This document shows, one piece after another, positions 1 through 11,960 of a DNA stretch of 64,000 bases. The translations under genes and the position numbers were made by a program. How positions within the stretch are numbered: position 1 is the stretch's first letter; every line of letters begins with the position of its first letter. Location of the stretch: the NCBI GenBank assembly GCA_037074705.1, contig CM073593.1, positions 58,719,501 through 58,783,500 on the forward strand, read 5' to 3'. The notes under the pieces were generated by a model that was not told where the DNA came from, made no database searches, and saw only the letters and a list, made by a program, of their open reading frames with translations. Origin of the DNA: Zhengitettix transpicula. Lineage: Eukaryota > Arthropoda > Insecta > Orthoptera > Tetrigidae.

Positions 1-500
1 GAAGACATTCGCTGAAGACACGAGACAATTTATTATTTCATCATCAGCCATTTTAACGACATACTTAAATTAACAGGCAAAGAAGTTACAAATAATTCAA
101 ATATTATATTATTCTGCAAGTACTACCAAAATATAGAGATTGTATAATCAATATAAATTTGTTGCAGAGAATTAATTATCATTTTAAATATCAACTGACG
201 ACATATCACGGTGTGTTTGTTTTTGTTATGCGTTGTCTAAAAAATATATACACAAAATGGTTGCCGCGTTTGCTCAAAGTGGACGATTCAGTGATTCATA
301 TGACGCTGTTAGTCTCAATTATGAGCGCTTTATACGTCAATACACAACTGTTGATGAAAAGTCGATACACCGGTACGTTTCCGAGAACAAAATCATGTCT
401 CTCAACATTTTGGTTTCTGCAGACGAACCGATTTAGACATCGCCCAGAAATGTGGTCTACTGGGCCTACTAGAACAAGAAGTAAAGAAAGTACACATTAA
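1..500 (+). other. Unassigned ORF-like stretch, possible gene relic
   Basis: Around positions 257-436 and 400-506 two frames give peptides that look less AT-biased than the surroundings. One contains AAFAQSGRFSDSYDAV; a second, overlapping frame contains DIAQKCGLLGLLEQEVKK and then a stop. The switch of frame near 400-436 would fit a decayed coding sequence broken by an indel. I recognise no family, there is no convincing splice site, and the flanks are plain AT-rich DNA. It may equally be chance. Confidence 0.15.
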
Positions 501-3103
501 ATAAAAATTAAAGTGTTCTTCCATCCAAACAATGCACGTGTAGTGACGTTTCCAATTTCTCTAGCTAAGATTGTGGAACTGAAGTAAGAACAGTTATCGC
601 ATCCACTGTATTCGCCAAATTAGGTGTTCTGATAATTTTTTTTATCTCAATACTTAATAAAAAAATTTCAAGAAAAAAAATTCGCGCCGAATATTCTAGA
701 AGCTTATTTTTGGACGTATTGAAAAATTTGAAAAAACAACGAATATTATAGATCTGAAATGAGAAGCCTAGTCTCTTAAAATCAATGAAGATATAAATAG
801 TAGATTCGCAATGAATTCAGTAAATAACGTGTTTTTTTCTCTACATATACGCCCATGAGTTACTGTGGTCGCTTCATCACCTGATTGGCTTCATTGTTGA
901 GAACAATGCACCGTCCTCTGTCGCAATTGATGCACTTATCCGAAGCGAAAGAAGGGACGTGATGAATGTTGTCCTCCATACGGAGATAGATCGCTCTCTA
1001 CGATTGTTCCCTGCGCTAATTACATTTTGACTCATTTATCTCTGTAACGCTAGTTAATTAGCTCTTTCACTTTTCAACAGGTCGTCAGTTACGCATACAA
1101 ATTCTGCCACTGAATTAAAGACAAAGGAAGAAGATAAAAAGAAAAACAAAGTTTTCTTTCGGCGCGAGTTTGTCTCCTTTTATCTAAATGCGGTTGCTAA
1201 GGGGCACAAGCTCGCTCACGTTTCCTATAATCAGGTTCTAGTGCATCTAACAAAGTTCAGTTTAATGACATTAACCTCATTACAGCTCTTCCGTACGGTT
1301 GAAGGATCATTGGCGAACCTTACGCATTTTAATTATATATTACACCTGCGGCTCTCAAAAAGCAGACGGCTCTTTTTATTTGAAATCATACAGTATGGAG
1401 TTTGAATTTAAAGTTAAACAAATTTCTTCTATCAGAATATTCAGTTGTTTTGCTTTACATACATTGAGTTTTCTTTTATTTAAGTACTGAATCAATAAGT
1501 TTTTATTTTGTCAATAGGAAACGGTTAATACGAAATGGTTACACCGTTTTATATTATTATTTGGCATTGAGGGTCAATACTTTTAAGACGTTTAAATAAT
1601 TAATGAATAATACAAACTTTCACTTTGTAAATAAACATTATGTTTTTCGTTAACAATTTCCAAAAATTATTGATGCTGTGAGTATTTTAGAAACGATAAA
1701 GTAGGTCACATTTACTTCTTATAGCATAATGTTAAATTAGGAAACCGTATTTGTTTAAAAAAAAATTATATGACTTGGTTAAAATCAACTGGAATTCTAA
1801 GATATCATACTTATTTGCATCATGACATTATTGAGATTTTATTAAATTTAAATATGAGGTATTTCTTAATAGTAAAAAATTAGAATAAAATAAATAAATA
1901 GCCTTGAGGAGACACGTAATGTTTATTGCAAAACAATTTTGATACATGACGTTTCGTCGTATTTGACCTAATTACTCATGACAATTCTTAATAATTTTTG
2001 TATGCAATATACGAGGAGAATTTTTGAGGCATTTGTTTATTTATATTGTCATAATAAAATCATATTCATATACATTTTCATTATTAAAGTAATAAGGTAT
2101 TTAAGTAGCCAAATAACAGACAATATATGTCTAATAAATAAATACCACACATCGTTTTTGCAATCCTTTTTGAGTATGCATGTCTTTTTTTGTCTGTTGT
2201 TTAGTTATATATTTATAAAATTACTTTTTCTAAATTATCTTCTCTCTTCTTAGTGACACCTACTTTTTCGTTTAATCCCTTGATCTGTTGAAATTCAGAT
2301 ATTTTTCTTACACAAAAAATTAATTAACTTCATTTGGACTTGGAGAACAGCAAATTTACTTTAGAGGCAAATTTTTCTAAAAATTAAACTTTGAATTAAA
2401 AATCTGGACATAGACATTAGAAAAAATAGATTTTACTATTGCATGATAGAAATTTAATGAAAAATAAATTATTACATAAATTGAGGTAATGACAAACTGT
2501 TAAGAGAAAATTATAAACGTTTTGATCTTTTGATTGTGGTGTAAAAGCTCAAATAAATTAAAATTATGTATTATAACCTACAAAATGTCCATTACTGAAG
2601 TGAAAGTGTAACACAAATTTCAAATAATTATGTGTAATTTGAGAATTAAAATGAGCATTCTCATCTCAGTGCCATTGTTCCATAATTTTCATAATTTATT
2701 ATTTTGCAGAAGACTGATAGCTTATTTTCTCTTAGTCTCTCCAGTGTTTTGATTTTTTCATTTTATTTTAAAATGCATAATTTGAAATGTAAGTGAAATA
2801 AAGCCCTTAAATTTCTTTTTCAGGAAATTCTGTCTCCTTACTATAACAAATATTTATTAAAAACATTAATTTTTAAATAAACTCATACCTGAAAATGCTC
2901 TGTTAGTGTAGGCTACTTTTCTGAGATGTTTTTTTTATCGTCATTGCACCTTCATAAGATAAGCTTTTTACAACTATCCCTGAGTTGTGAACATAATTTC
3001 TTTATAAAATCATTAAGTACAGTTGCAATATAAAAAATATTTATTTTTTAAATACTTCACCACTTCCTGTTGAATTTGCTTTCAGTTACACCAATATTAA
3101 TAG

Positions 3104-3143
<40 letters not shown>

Positions 3144-5183
3144 AATATGTAATATTATACTATATAATATTACATAATACAATATTATGTAATATAATAT
3201 AATAATATATAATGTAGTTAGTTTATTTTCGTTAACCACATCAAGTTTTCACACACTATTCTTGTTATATTTTGTTCTATGTTGTTGTTCTCTCAAATTT
3301 CTTTTTAACACCCAAAATATTTGAAAATAATAACATCATTTTTTATGTTTAACATAATTCCATTATTCGGGGATTATGAGCAAATTTTCCAATTTCTTTA
3401 ACATATTTATTTTATTTTTAAGGGACATTTCTTAAAATTTTATTTGCAATGTTGTTATTTAAATGAAACTGGTTCAACGATAGATATAAAAAATAATAAT
3501 TTAATACCGAAAGCAACTCTGATTTGGTTAATTAGAAATATTAGGAAAAGCAACTGCTTTAAATCACATTTTATTTTCATCATCAGTTTAATAAATTTCG
3601 AATTTGTATAGAATTTTGTATATTTGATAACAATTGATCGTTTAGTTAATACATTATTATAAATTCTCAGTTTTATAATTTTTACGTCTTTCAATCACAC
3701 TAATTGATCATATTGATTACTCTAGTCCTCTGTGGAAGAAATAGGATATCGTTATATTACATTTTAACAATTTCTATAAATTATATAACCTATGACACAC
3801 AATTTAGCCTGTAAAATATAAGTAATAATACAGTATACTAATGCTAAATTAATTTATAGTCTTAAATACAAAAATAATGTAACACAGAAAATTTACTTAA
3901 CTTACCAAGAATACAGTTTAAAGTTTACAATACAACAGAAATTTTTTTTGAAAGATAAATAAAATGGTCACTGAACAAAATAAATGTGGAATAACACACA
4001 CACAAATTACAGAATAATTGAAAGTATAATTGCGAGATATTCCTTAGTTTGCGATTTCAATATTTCTTCATTCTGTGTTTGAGATTAAACATATTGTGTT
4101 TTAGTATTTTAATATCTGTTTTGAAGACTGGTGTTATGTATATTTCTTCTGGTTACCCTGTAGTTATATCATGGACACAATATGTTCTTTGGAAACTAAT
4201 TTATTTGATTACATATTTAACTTCTTATTCAATTAATTAACAATTATACAACGTAAGTTTCCAGGAAAATTTATTATGAAATTATTACGTATTAAAAGTT
4301 CTGAAATTTCATATGGATTATTTATTAAGAAAAATTAAAATTCTGTCTATATCAAACTTGCCACCGAAAATCTCAAAAGATAATTTTTTTATTATTTTTG
4401 TATATATCATTGGTTTTTAATCTGCGCATTACTTATTATTCTGTGTTCAAAAGCTTTCAAAGAAAGGGGAAAAGTAACGTTGAAACGTTCAGTTCTGTTT
4501 AAATGAGTTTTTGTGTAATAGGTTATCATTTTAAATTTGCTTGGTAACCAAGATCGTATTAATGTTTATTTTAATTTTTTTTGAACTCTGAACTGATGAA
4601 ATTCCTTCGATTCTTACGGTTTAACTTTGTACTTAGTTATTTCTTTGCCAATAGTAATATTCCTGGACTAAAATTGTTATATTTTCTTGGATGAGGCAGA
4701 TGATCCTTTAAAATCCTTTCACACTTTTCTCTTGTATATAATTGCGGTCTTCATATACTCTTTGACTGTCGGGGATTTTAGAAATCTTCATTTTTCTGAA
4801 ACAGACCTCCCTCTGTTGGCATATCTCATGTTCGTTCCACTTCGGTAGCTGAATATATTATTCATGTATCGTTCTGGGCTGCATACAGATTGCCGTGAAA
4901 GTCTTTCTCCTGCTGAGGTGGTTCTTTCTGATGTATCACACATACTATTTTTATTGTCAAAATGCAACAATTCTCTGAATTACATAGAACTTTACTATTT
5001 AGGATTAATAAGCATTTTTCTTATGGTAACAAATTTAGCGTTCTATATATTTTCTTATGCTTTAGTTTTTCAACATTTATATCCTAACATTTACATACAA
5101 ATTTAACTTATATTATTAATGATCCCAATTTAAATTTAAAATAATCTTCCATATTTTTTTAATAAAGATTTTAATAGAATAAA
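501..5183. other. AT-rich non-coding DNA, no gene seen
   Basis: This is AT-rich sequence with frequent stops in all frames. It holds a TA microsatellite at about 3109-3134. An isolated GAAACGTC half-motif (minus strand, near 1960) may be a decayed hammerhead fragment like those described elsewhere. No exon, RNA gene or transposon ORF was recognised. Confidence 0.6.
3109..3134. repeat. (TA)n microsatellite
   Basis: A dinucleotide TA run of about 13 units, followed by an imperfect TA-rich tract to about 3210. Confidence 0.9.
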
Positions 5184-5330
5184 GTTTATATAATGAATAA
5201 TAAAGATAGCCAACACAGACAGAAAAGGGTAATATAAATACCACACACAGCTTCTGTGATCCTTGTACCTTTCGTCAGGTGCTAAGAAGAGCCTAGAGAA
5301 ACACAACTCCACTGGTCGTAAATTTTTTCA
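5184..5330. repeat. Foldback family A, partial copy
   Basis: The left arm (GATAGCCAACACAGAC, then AATATAAATACCACAC) matches the palindromic copies near 18.4, 19.0 and 22.9 kb. It is followed by the family's central block: a GATCCTTG segment, CGTCAGGTGCTAAG and GAGAAACACAAC. Most of the right arm is missing; the sequence jumps to the outermost right-arm segment (CGTAAATTTTTTCATTT). This is a deleted non-autonomous repeat with no coding capacity. Confidence 0.65.
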
Positions 5331-6158
5331 TTTTTAAATTTGTTAATTGTTAAATCCAAGTTTGACTATCTAATAAACTATTGGTCACTGTACAACAAAT
5401 AATATTAGTATTAAACACTTTTTAATTTTTCTTCTAATAATGAGCTGTAAAGTAGCTATTACTTGCTTAAAAATTCATTTGGACTATATTTTTTATTCTG
5501 CCTGGAAAGACTTCCATCTCTCTCTCTCTTGAACCATTTAAAAATATATTAGGAAACCTCTAATTTTGATTTTTATATTTCCTTTCCTTTAAATATATCT
5601 TTATTTTGCTATATCTTTGTCTTTCCGGCTTCTCGGAGAACCACTTTTTCTGCGACGAGGCGTTGGAATCACGAAATTCTTTATAGAAAGAGAACTGATA
5701 GGAAGTGAATTTTTGTTAAAAGCTACAAACATGTTCTGTATCTATAAGAATATTATAATAGCCATTTAGAGTCAGGTAACTAAAATTAGATCTAACACTT
5801 TCTGGTGAAGTAATCTCCAACATAATAGTCGTTCATTTCCAAATGGTGAGATTTTTCACACAATAGAAACGTTAAAATGGATGTAATTCTTAAACTGTGT
5901 CTCGAAAATATTTAACGAAACACTTGCTAGTTTTAAAAATAAGGGATAATTTATTTATCGAAATTGAATTCCTCGAATTTATCTTGATTATAATCATATA
6001 AAGTGATTAAATTAATCTTATAAGTTTGAGCCCAAAATATGAGGCAGCGCAACCTCTATTAATTTAAACATTACGTGATTTGGAATCGAATTTTTTGGTA
6101 TATGCTGAGTACTTTGAAAAAGTACTTAATATTAATAAATTTATTATTCCTGTTTCAG
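5331..6158 (+). other. Intron-like DNA ending in a splice acceptor
   Basis: This is AT-rich DNA without coding signal. It ends in a pyrimidine tract and TTTCAG at 6153-6158, immediately before the long unc-13-like exon. An in-frame ATG at 6080 begins an open stretch in a different frame from the exon and is not supported as a start. Confidence 0.55.
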
Positions 6159-8097
6159 ATATGGTCAACAAGAAGAAGATCGCCAATGGGACTCGGGAGG
6201 GTACTACCAGTCACGAGACGTCTACGAAAACAGAGTTAACGATCGTCGCTCTAAATACTACCGCAACTACCACACTGCGGGACACCACTCCGAGGATGAG
6301 TACATGTCCACACCGGGACCTCGGCGCAGGAACAGGCACACGACCAGCAGGTCCATCGAGGACTACGACTACTACGAGTCTTCGGACAGCACTTATCCGC
6401 CCCCAAGAGCCAAGCACCGCCACCAACTGCCCCCGACACCCGTGCAGAGGCACCCTCCGCGGATCCGCCACAACAGCGCTACTGTTCCTGGAGAGACCGT
6501 TCCCGTCACACCGGCTACGTATAACGAGGACTACAACTACGGCTACAGGAGCAGTACCGATGCTCTACCAGAACAAGATAGCTTGGACGACCGCTATTAT
6601 AGTCTGGACACGGACGCACCTCCGCAGGCGCCGCCAACGGTCAGCGTCACACCGGCCTCGGAGCGACGACTGCAGCCGCGTCCTCTTCAGCGCCATCAAA
6701 ACGACTCCCTAGAGTCTCGCGAGGACGACTTGAGGGACTCCTTTGAAACAGCGGCGTCGTCTTTGAGTTCTAGTCACCGCCGCTACGACTACATGAGCGG
6801 CGGAAGTTCCGGGGTGGACGTGGCACCTCCGGTCTCCGCAGCCAGCACCAACGCGACGTCCGGCCTGCAAAACCAGAGGAGTATCAGCAGGGACCAAGCA
6901 GTGCCGACGCCCAAGGGTGCGGCGAGCGTAATTCCGGTTGCCGCAGTACTGCCCACCGCCGCGTCAACCACAGTCTCCTCCGGCACGGCGAACAGTTCCG
7001 CGACTACGACCACGGCACCGCAGCGAGGATTCCTCCGGCCGCAGGATTCGCTAGACAGCTGCGCCGAGGAGGTAGCTCTGGTCACCGAGCACCGCAACTC
7101 CTCTTCGGGCCGCGACTCCCCGTCTGGCCGCTACGGCAGCGGCAGGGACTCCACACAAACCGTCGTCGGAGGCCGCGAGTCCGTCCACTCGACCATGGCA
7201 GACAGGTTCGCGAGTGGCCGTGACTCCACGCAATCAATCCTCGGGGAACGTTATCCCGGATCCGCACAAACCTCTCAGGACAGGTACCGGGAGACGTCGA
7301 ACCATTACGGCAGCAACAGGGACTCGCCTTCCGCGACCACTCTGGATCGTTACGGGAACGACCGCGAGTCGCCGGTTCCCATATATCCCGGGAGCAAGGA
7401 ATCATCGCCGCCTCCCGTGAGGTACGGGAACGGCAGACAGTCTCCCGCCGACACGGTCGCGGACCGGTACGCACGTGACTCGCCCCAGAGCCGCTATGGC
7501 GTAGGAAGAATCACACCTCCAGCAACCCAGCTAGATAGGTACGGTGGAGGTGGTCGAGCTACACCGCCATCGTCGCATCTAGATAGGTATGGTGGAGGCC
7601 GTGTGTCCTCCCCCACAGCGCAGCTGGACAGGTACGGCGGGGGCATAATGTCGCCCAAGCCTCTGGACCGGTACGGCGGCAGAATCTCTCCTCCGTCGAC
7701 GCAGCTGGACCGCTACGAGCCTCCGTCCTCGCGCTACGCCGCCGGTAGAGACTCCCCCGCCTCCACCCACGCCCAGCTGGACCGATACGGCGGAAGACTG
7801 TCCCCACCGGGTACCCAGATGGACAGGTACGAGCCTTACGAGCCCCGAAAGGTGACCGGTACACCCCCTGTTCCGGAAAACAGCCTGATAGAGCCGTACG
7901 TACCACCCATGTCGCCACCACCGACGATTACTCTGAGTAGAACACCGAGTGAGGAGCCGCCCCCAACGGAAACAAAGTCGAAGAGTGTGTCGTTCGAAGA
8001 CGAGGAGCAGCCGCCCCCGGAGAAGCCAGAAAGGAGGCTCATGTCAGCCAGGGAGCGCTGGCACTGGGCTTACAACAAAATCATCATGCAGCTCAAT
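6159..8097 (+). CDS. unc-13: unc-13 (Munc13-like) N-terminal exon with calmodulin-binding motif
   Basis: UNC-13/Munc13 proteins prime synaptic vesicles at presynaptic active zones. This internal exon starts after TTTCAG, with its first base completing a codon, and stays open for 646 codons to a GTGAGT donor at 8098. Residues 1-60 are Tyr/Arg/Asp-rich. Residues about 300-565 hold degenerate repeats (GRDS, then LDRYGG-SPP-TQ), and the tail is acidic and Pro-rich. Residues 630-646 read ARERWHWAYNKIIMQLN. From family knowledge, this matches the calmodulin-binding helix of Munc13-1 (anchor Trp, then A-[FY]-N-K and M-Q-L). The C1, C2 and MUN domains should follow in later exons but were not found here. 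The frame also contains an ATG at 6304, but the clear acceptor and in-frame coding upstream of it argue that it is internal. GC content is far above the flanks. The gene identity rests mainly on the C-terminal motif, so it is probable rather than certain. Confidence 0.7.
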
Positions 8098-9631
8098 GTG
8101 AGTACAATTCATTCACTTTTTTTCTACTTTATTAAACAAATTTCAACGATTCGTCATGGTCAACAGCATATATTGACGCTGGGAGGAAGAATTGAGGTTT
8201 TGTGGGTCTCACAATGGTTTACTATGAAAACTAGATGAAATAGTTTTATCCGAAGTTTTTTCAGTCAACATTTTAAGAAATTATTTTATGAACAATTGCT
8301 TCAGTAGGTTTAATATAATTTTCCTGTTCATTTAACTCGATATATATCAGCGAAGTCAAGTCTCTGCGACTACGTAATAATTGATTCATAATTCATCAAA
8401 ATCACGACTCATTTTTAATCAAACCCGGAAAACCAACTGACGTTTCATCTGACTTTACTTAACTCCACTGTAATTTGTAATTTAATGCAACAATATTTTT
8501 AGACTAAGAAAGCTGACGAAACATTTCTGGAGGGTACGAATCTTGTCTCGATTGTATTAGTGGGTATGGTTCGAATTTATGCTGAGCCTAGACAATAAGA
8601 ATTTCTATCTTTCATCAGATTTTCCTTTTATTAAGTCATTTATTAAATAAGTATCAGGAAATAGATGTTAATAATCACTCTTCTGTAAATATTTCTCAAA
8701 TTTCTTCGGCAGTTTACTAAACTATTGACCAATTTATTTGGTTATGAATATGGTATTCGATCGGATTCTTTGCAGAATACTTTTCGAGAGAAATATATTA
8801 GTTAACGTTAAAAAATTAAATTACCAAGAAAGTATAATTATAAATATTGACGACGAATATGCTTCAGAAAGTATTGACACTTAGAAGTGTTCAAAATATA
8901 CTAAAATAGTTTATTTTGTAATAAACTAAAAATATGCATTATATGAGTAAAATGTATACCTTTAAAGTTTTTAACGGCACAAGTGTACTAATTATGGCAA
9001 ATGGGAATTTACGATTAGTAAAAAAATTATTTTATTATCGGTGTGAATATTGGGCAAGTTCCTTCGATGAAGCTATGTTTGATGACTGTAAAATTTTTCA
9101 CTGTCGAACCTTGAGCACACCTTGGCACGAATCTTCAATGGAGCCGAATGCAGGCTGATCAAATAGCGGAACCCAGACCCACATTACGTGATCTGTTTTA
9201 AAACACAGCTCCGAATCAATTAAACAAGTGGGTGACGAATGCTTCGATACGTGTTTGGCCTTAATTGCATAAACTTTGCGGCATTGAAAACACATTTTCA
9301 CCTAATGCAATGCACGCTGACATTCATTTTTCGATTAGGTGCACTTCGTTCTGTAATTAGATTCGGGTGGGTGGAGGGGATGGGGAGGAAGAGGGGGTGG
9401 CTAAACACAAGCTATGCTTGATCTATACAGTTCGTTGGTAATATTTGAAATTAAATTTGCTGAATCCTTAAGCTGTCCATTTTTCAAGTTGTCATGTAGC
9501 GAGAAATATTTAACTTACAATTATTGGCAAAATTCTTTTTATATTTAAAATATAAATTATGCGCAGTTATTTTCATACGTGCTAAGTAAAATTATAAATA
9601 AGACTTAACTTTACGTCTGTGTATAATTAAC
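8098..9631 (+). other. Start of a long intron
   Basis: The sequence begins with the GTGAGT donor of the upstream exon and becomes AT-rich at once. A moderately GC-rich block at about 9100-9400 includes a G-rich run near 9365-9400 and a short stem (CACCTAATG with a later GATTAGGTG). No exon was recognised. Confidence 0.5.
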
Positions 9632-10096
9632 ATGATAAATTAAGTAAATTAACGATAATTAAAATAATTTTGTTCAACATAGACATTTATATACATTTTT
9701 GTACTTTCATAAGGTTATTTGTTGTATTTCTCCGGTAACGGAATTTTTTGTCACGAGTGGTATAAAGTACAATTCATATAATATTTGAAATCACAAATTT
9801 ATAAAACTGTTTTATTCTTCTTTTTAAAAATGTAAAACAATATCGCATATATAATAAAGTCGGAAATTTTATCCTGATATATATACATATATGATTATAC
9901 ATAATTTGTTGACAAAATATAAAATATGTAAATATTGTTTGTTCTTTACAATGTGACAAAAATTTGTTACCGTGTAAATATAACAAACAACCTGATGAAA
10001 GTACAAAAATTCACAGAAACGTCGTTGTGTCGAATCAAATATTTTATAATGTCTGTTACAGTGGTCGTTAATTTATTTAATTTATCTGATAAATAC
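9632..10096. repeat. Foldback repeat with hammerhead-like arms
   Basis: The left arm (9632-9725, including AAATTAACGATAATT, TTGTTCAACATAGAC and TTTGTACTTTCATAAGG) is the diverged inverse of the right arm (9987-10096, including ATGAAAGTACAAAAAT, CGTCGTTGTGTCGAA and GTCGTTAATTTATTT). They are separated by about 260 bp of AT-rich DNA with no ORF of note. The same arms occur in the palindrome at 39930-40174, so this is a dispersed family. Confidence 0.7.
9987..10028 (+). ncRNA. Hammerhead ribozyme-like motif
   Basis: The elements read in order: ACAAC (helix I), CTGATGA core (9992-9998), a degenerate helix II region, GAAAC (10016-10020), GTC cleavage triplet (10021-10023) and GTTGT (helix I return, pairing with ACAAC). 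Core nucleotides and a 5-bp helix I are present. Helix III would be only A-C/G-U. Helix II is damaged compared with the related copy at 40 kb, so activity is doubtful. Confidence 0.55.
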
Positions 10097-10257
10097 AATA
10101 TGATAATTTACATGCGGTTATGTTGATATCATTCTTCACAGAGAATTGATCATTTATAGTCTCTGTATTGTCAATTAGAATTTATTTTTAGATTAAATTA
10201 GATTTACTCCTCGGCTGAGGAAATAGGATAACTCAAATTGAAATGAAATTGTTTTGG

Positions 10258-10302
10258 TGTAAACGTTTCGGTGAAGTCTATTACCATCTTCAGGTCAGTT
10301 GA
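10258..10302 (-). ncRNA. Hammerhead-like motif, variant core
   Basis: On the minus strand the order is CTGAAGA (10293-10287), a GGT...ACC stem and GAAACGTT. The core matches CUGANGA and GAAA, and helix II has at least three pairs closing it. No inverted partner was found nearby. Confidence 0.4.
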
Positions 10303-11689
10303 TATCGAACCTTCGACATATCACATATAAATATTTTTATATTAATTTAAATACAACATGCCACGTTACTGTAATGAAAATTATAGATAATATGGATGAA
10401 AATGAAAAACAACGTAATTTGAATATCTTTAAAAAGGCTTAACTCCGTCCAACTTTTATTTGTAGCAGCCTGACGTAATGTATTTACCTTCATAATTGGT
10501 TTACGAAACCATATCTAAAGTTTAAATTTTTCAATTCTTGGGGATCTTGTTCTACGACCAAACTTTAGGCATGTCAATAAAATGTCTGAATATTATGTTT
10601 TAAAAACATTTTCGTTTTTTTCAAACTTGTCAAGTAGCCATCTACAGCATAAATATTATGGATGGAACGTTGAATTCATTATACTGTATTGTGCTTTACC
10701 TGACCACAGCGTTGACTGATTACTCATGTTTCAGTTAAGTCTCACGGATTCCATTTTTACCAAAAATAATTTTTTTCCTGAGACAAAAACTAGAAATTTA
10801 TGTATCTTTCGTTTTCGTTATTTCTGATTGAAATGTACGTAGATGAAGATTAAGCGAGCAGATAAAAAGTTAATAGTATAATATTAATATAGAACTAATT
10901 TACTGCCCATATAAATTACAAAGCCCCATTCATTGTCTCATGTGAAATACTCTGAGTACTATGACTTATATTTTTCCAAATTCGAAGATATAGTTAAAAA
11001 TTTGATCAGTATGTCATTTTAAGTAGATTTTTCTTAACCCGTTTCATTTATTATTGTGGATTTCAATTTAGAATGACAATTACTCAAAAACCATCGATTA
11101 AAATTACTTTTTGTGACGATTTTTGGTTTATGTTTTTCTGAATTATTTAAACAGCTTATATGATTGGCGGAGATTTTTGGTTCTGAAAATCATGAAAGTG
11201 AGGTCGTTGTATTTTCAGCTTCACGGATTCATATTTTATTGAAATTTTTTTAAAAAACTGCTTATAACATTAATTTATAGGCTTTTTGGCTTCAATTTAT
11301 TGATGTATATGTTTTCAAGAAATGTTAAATTTTTAAGAATCGAGTTGAAACGCTTCTTGAGGATCATAAAGACTCAATTGACTGGATGATCAAACACTTT
11401 TCAATCCTGGAACTGCAGTGAGTGAGCTCAAAGTTACAGTCTTCAGTATGAATTCCAAAAACGGTCATTTTTTTCTAATCAATTTAAAGAAATTTTCAGA
11501 ACTCGTCCCATGCCGATGGTAAAAGGGGTTTGAGAAGTTGACGAAACGATCACACTCCTCCACTATCTAAATCATGATTTTATTTCTTTTGTGATTCATT
11601 CTACGTATCGATATCTTATTAATTCTTTAAGTCTATGAAAGTTTTAGGTATTTTAAATTTATCACTCCCATGTAGTTGGGAATCTCACG

Positions 11690-11960
11690 TCGTTGGTCAC
11701 ATGCTCCAAGTCTCGAGGGACAGCTAAGATCGAGAAGGGACAGCTTCCGTTCGATGAAAGGGTTTACTCGTGGCATATAGGAGCTGTAATTATATTTTCG
11801 TCGGGATACACTTCCGTATTTACTCCGTTACTGTGGATGGTGGAGGAAGGAAGAACGAGGTCGTCGCCTCACAGCGGGGTCTAATGGAGGGTCGCTGTAC
11901 GCGTCTGAGGCCATTTCCTACTCCGTCCTTTCTGTCATGCGAGTGTTCTCCAAAGTAAGA
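11690..11960. other. GC-richer block of unknown nature
   Basis: Base composition is clearly above the surroundings, and two overlapping frames stay open for about 60 codons each. Neither resembles a known protein, and no good acceptor/donor pair brackets the block. It could be a conserved non-coding element, an unrecognised exon or an old repeat. Confidence 0.25.

Noticed and set aside
4590..4620. CTGATGA near 4593 as a hammerhead
   Set aside because: No GAAAC or pairing helices follow within range; similar lone CTGATGA/TCATCAG sites at 42, 3580, 17690 and 55300 were rejected for the same reason.
6080..6712. 210-codon plus-strand frame beginning upstream of the unc-13-like exon
   Set aside because: It runs through the splice acceptor and then out of frame over the real exon; the Thr/Arg-rich peptide is a shadow of the coding frame.
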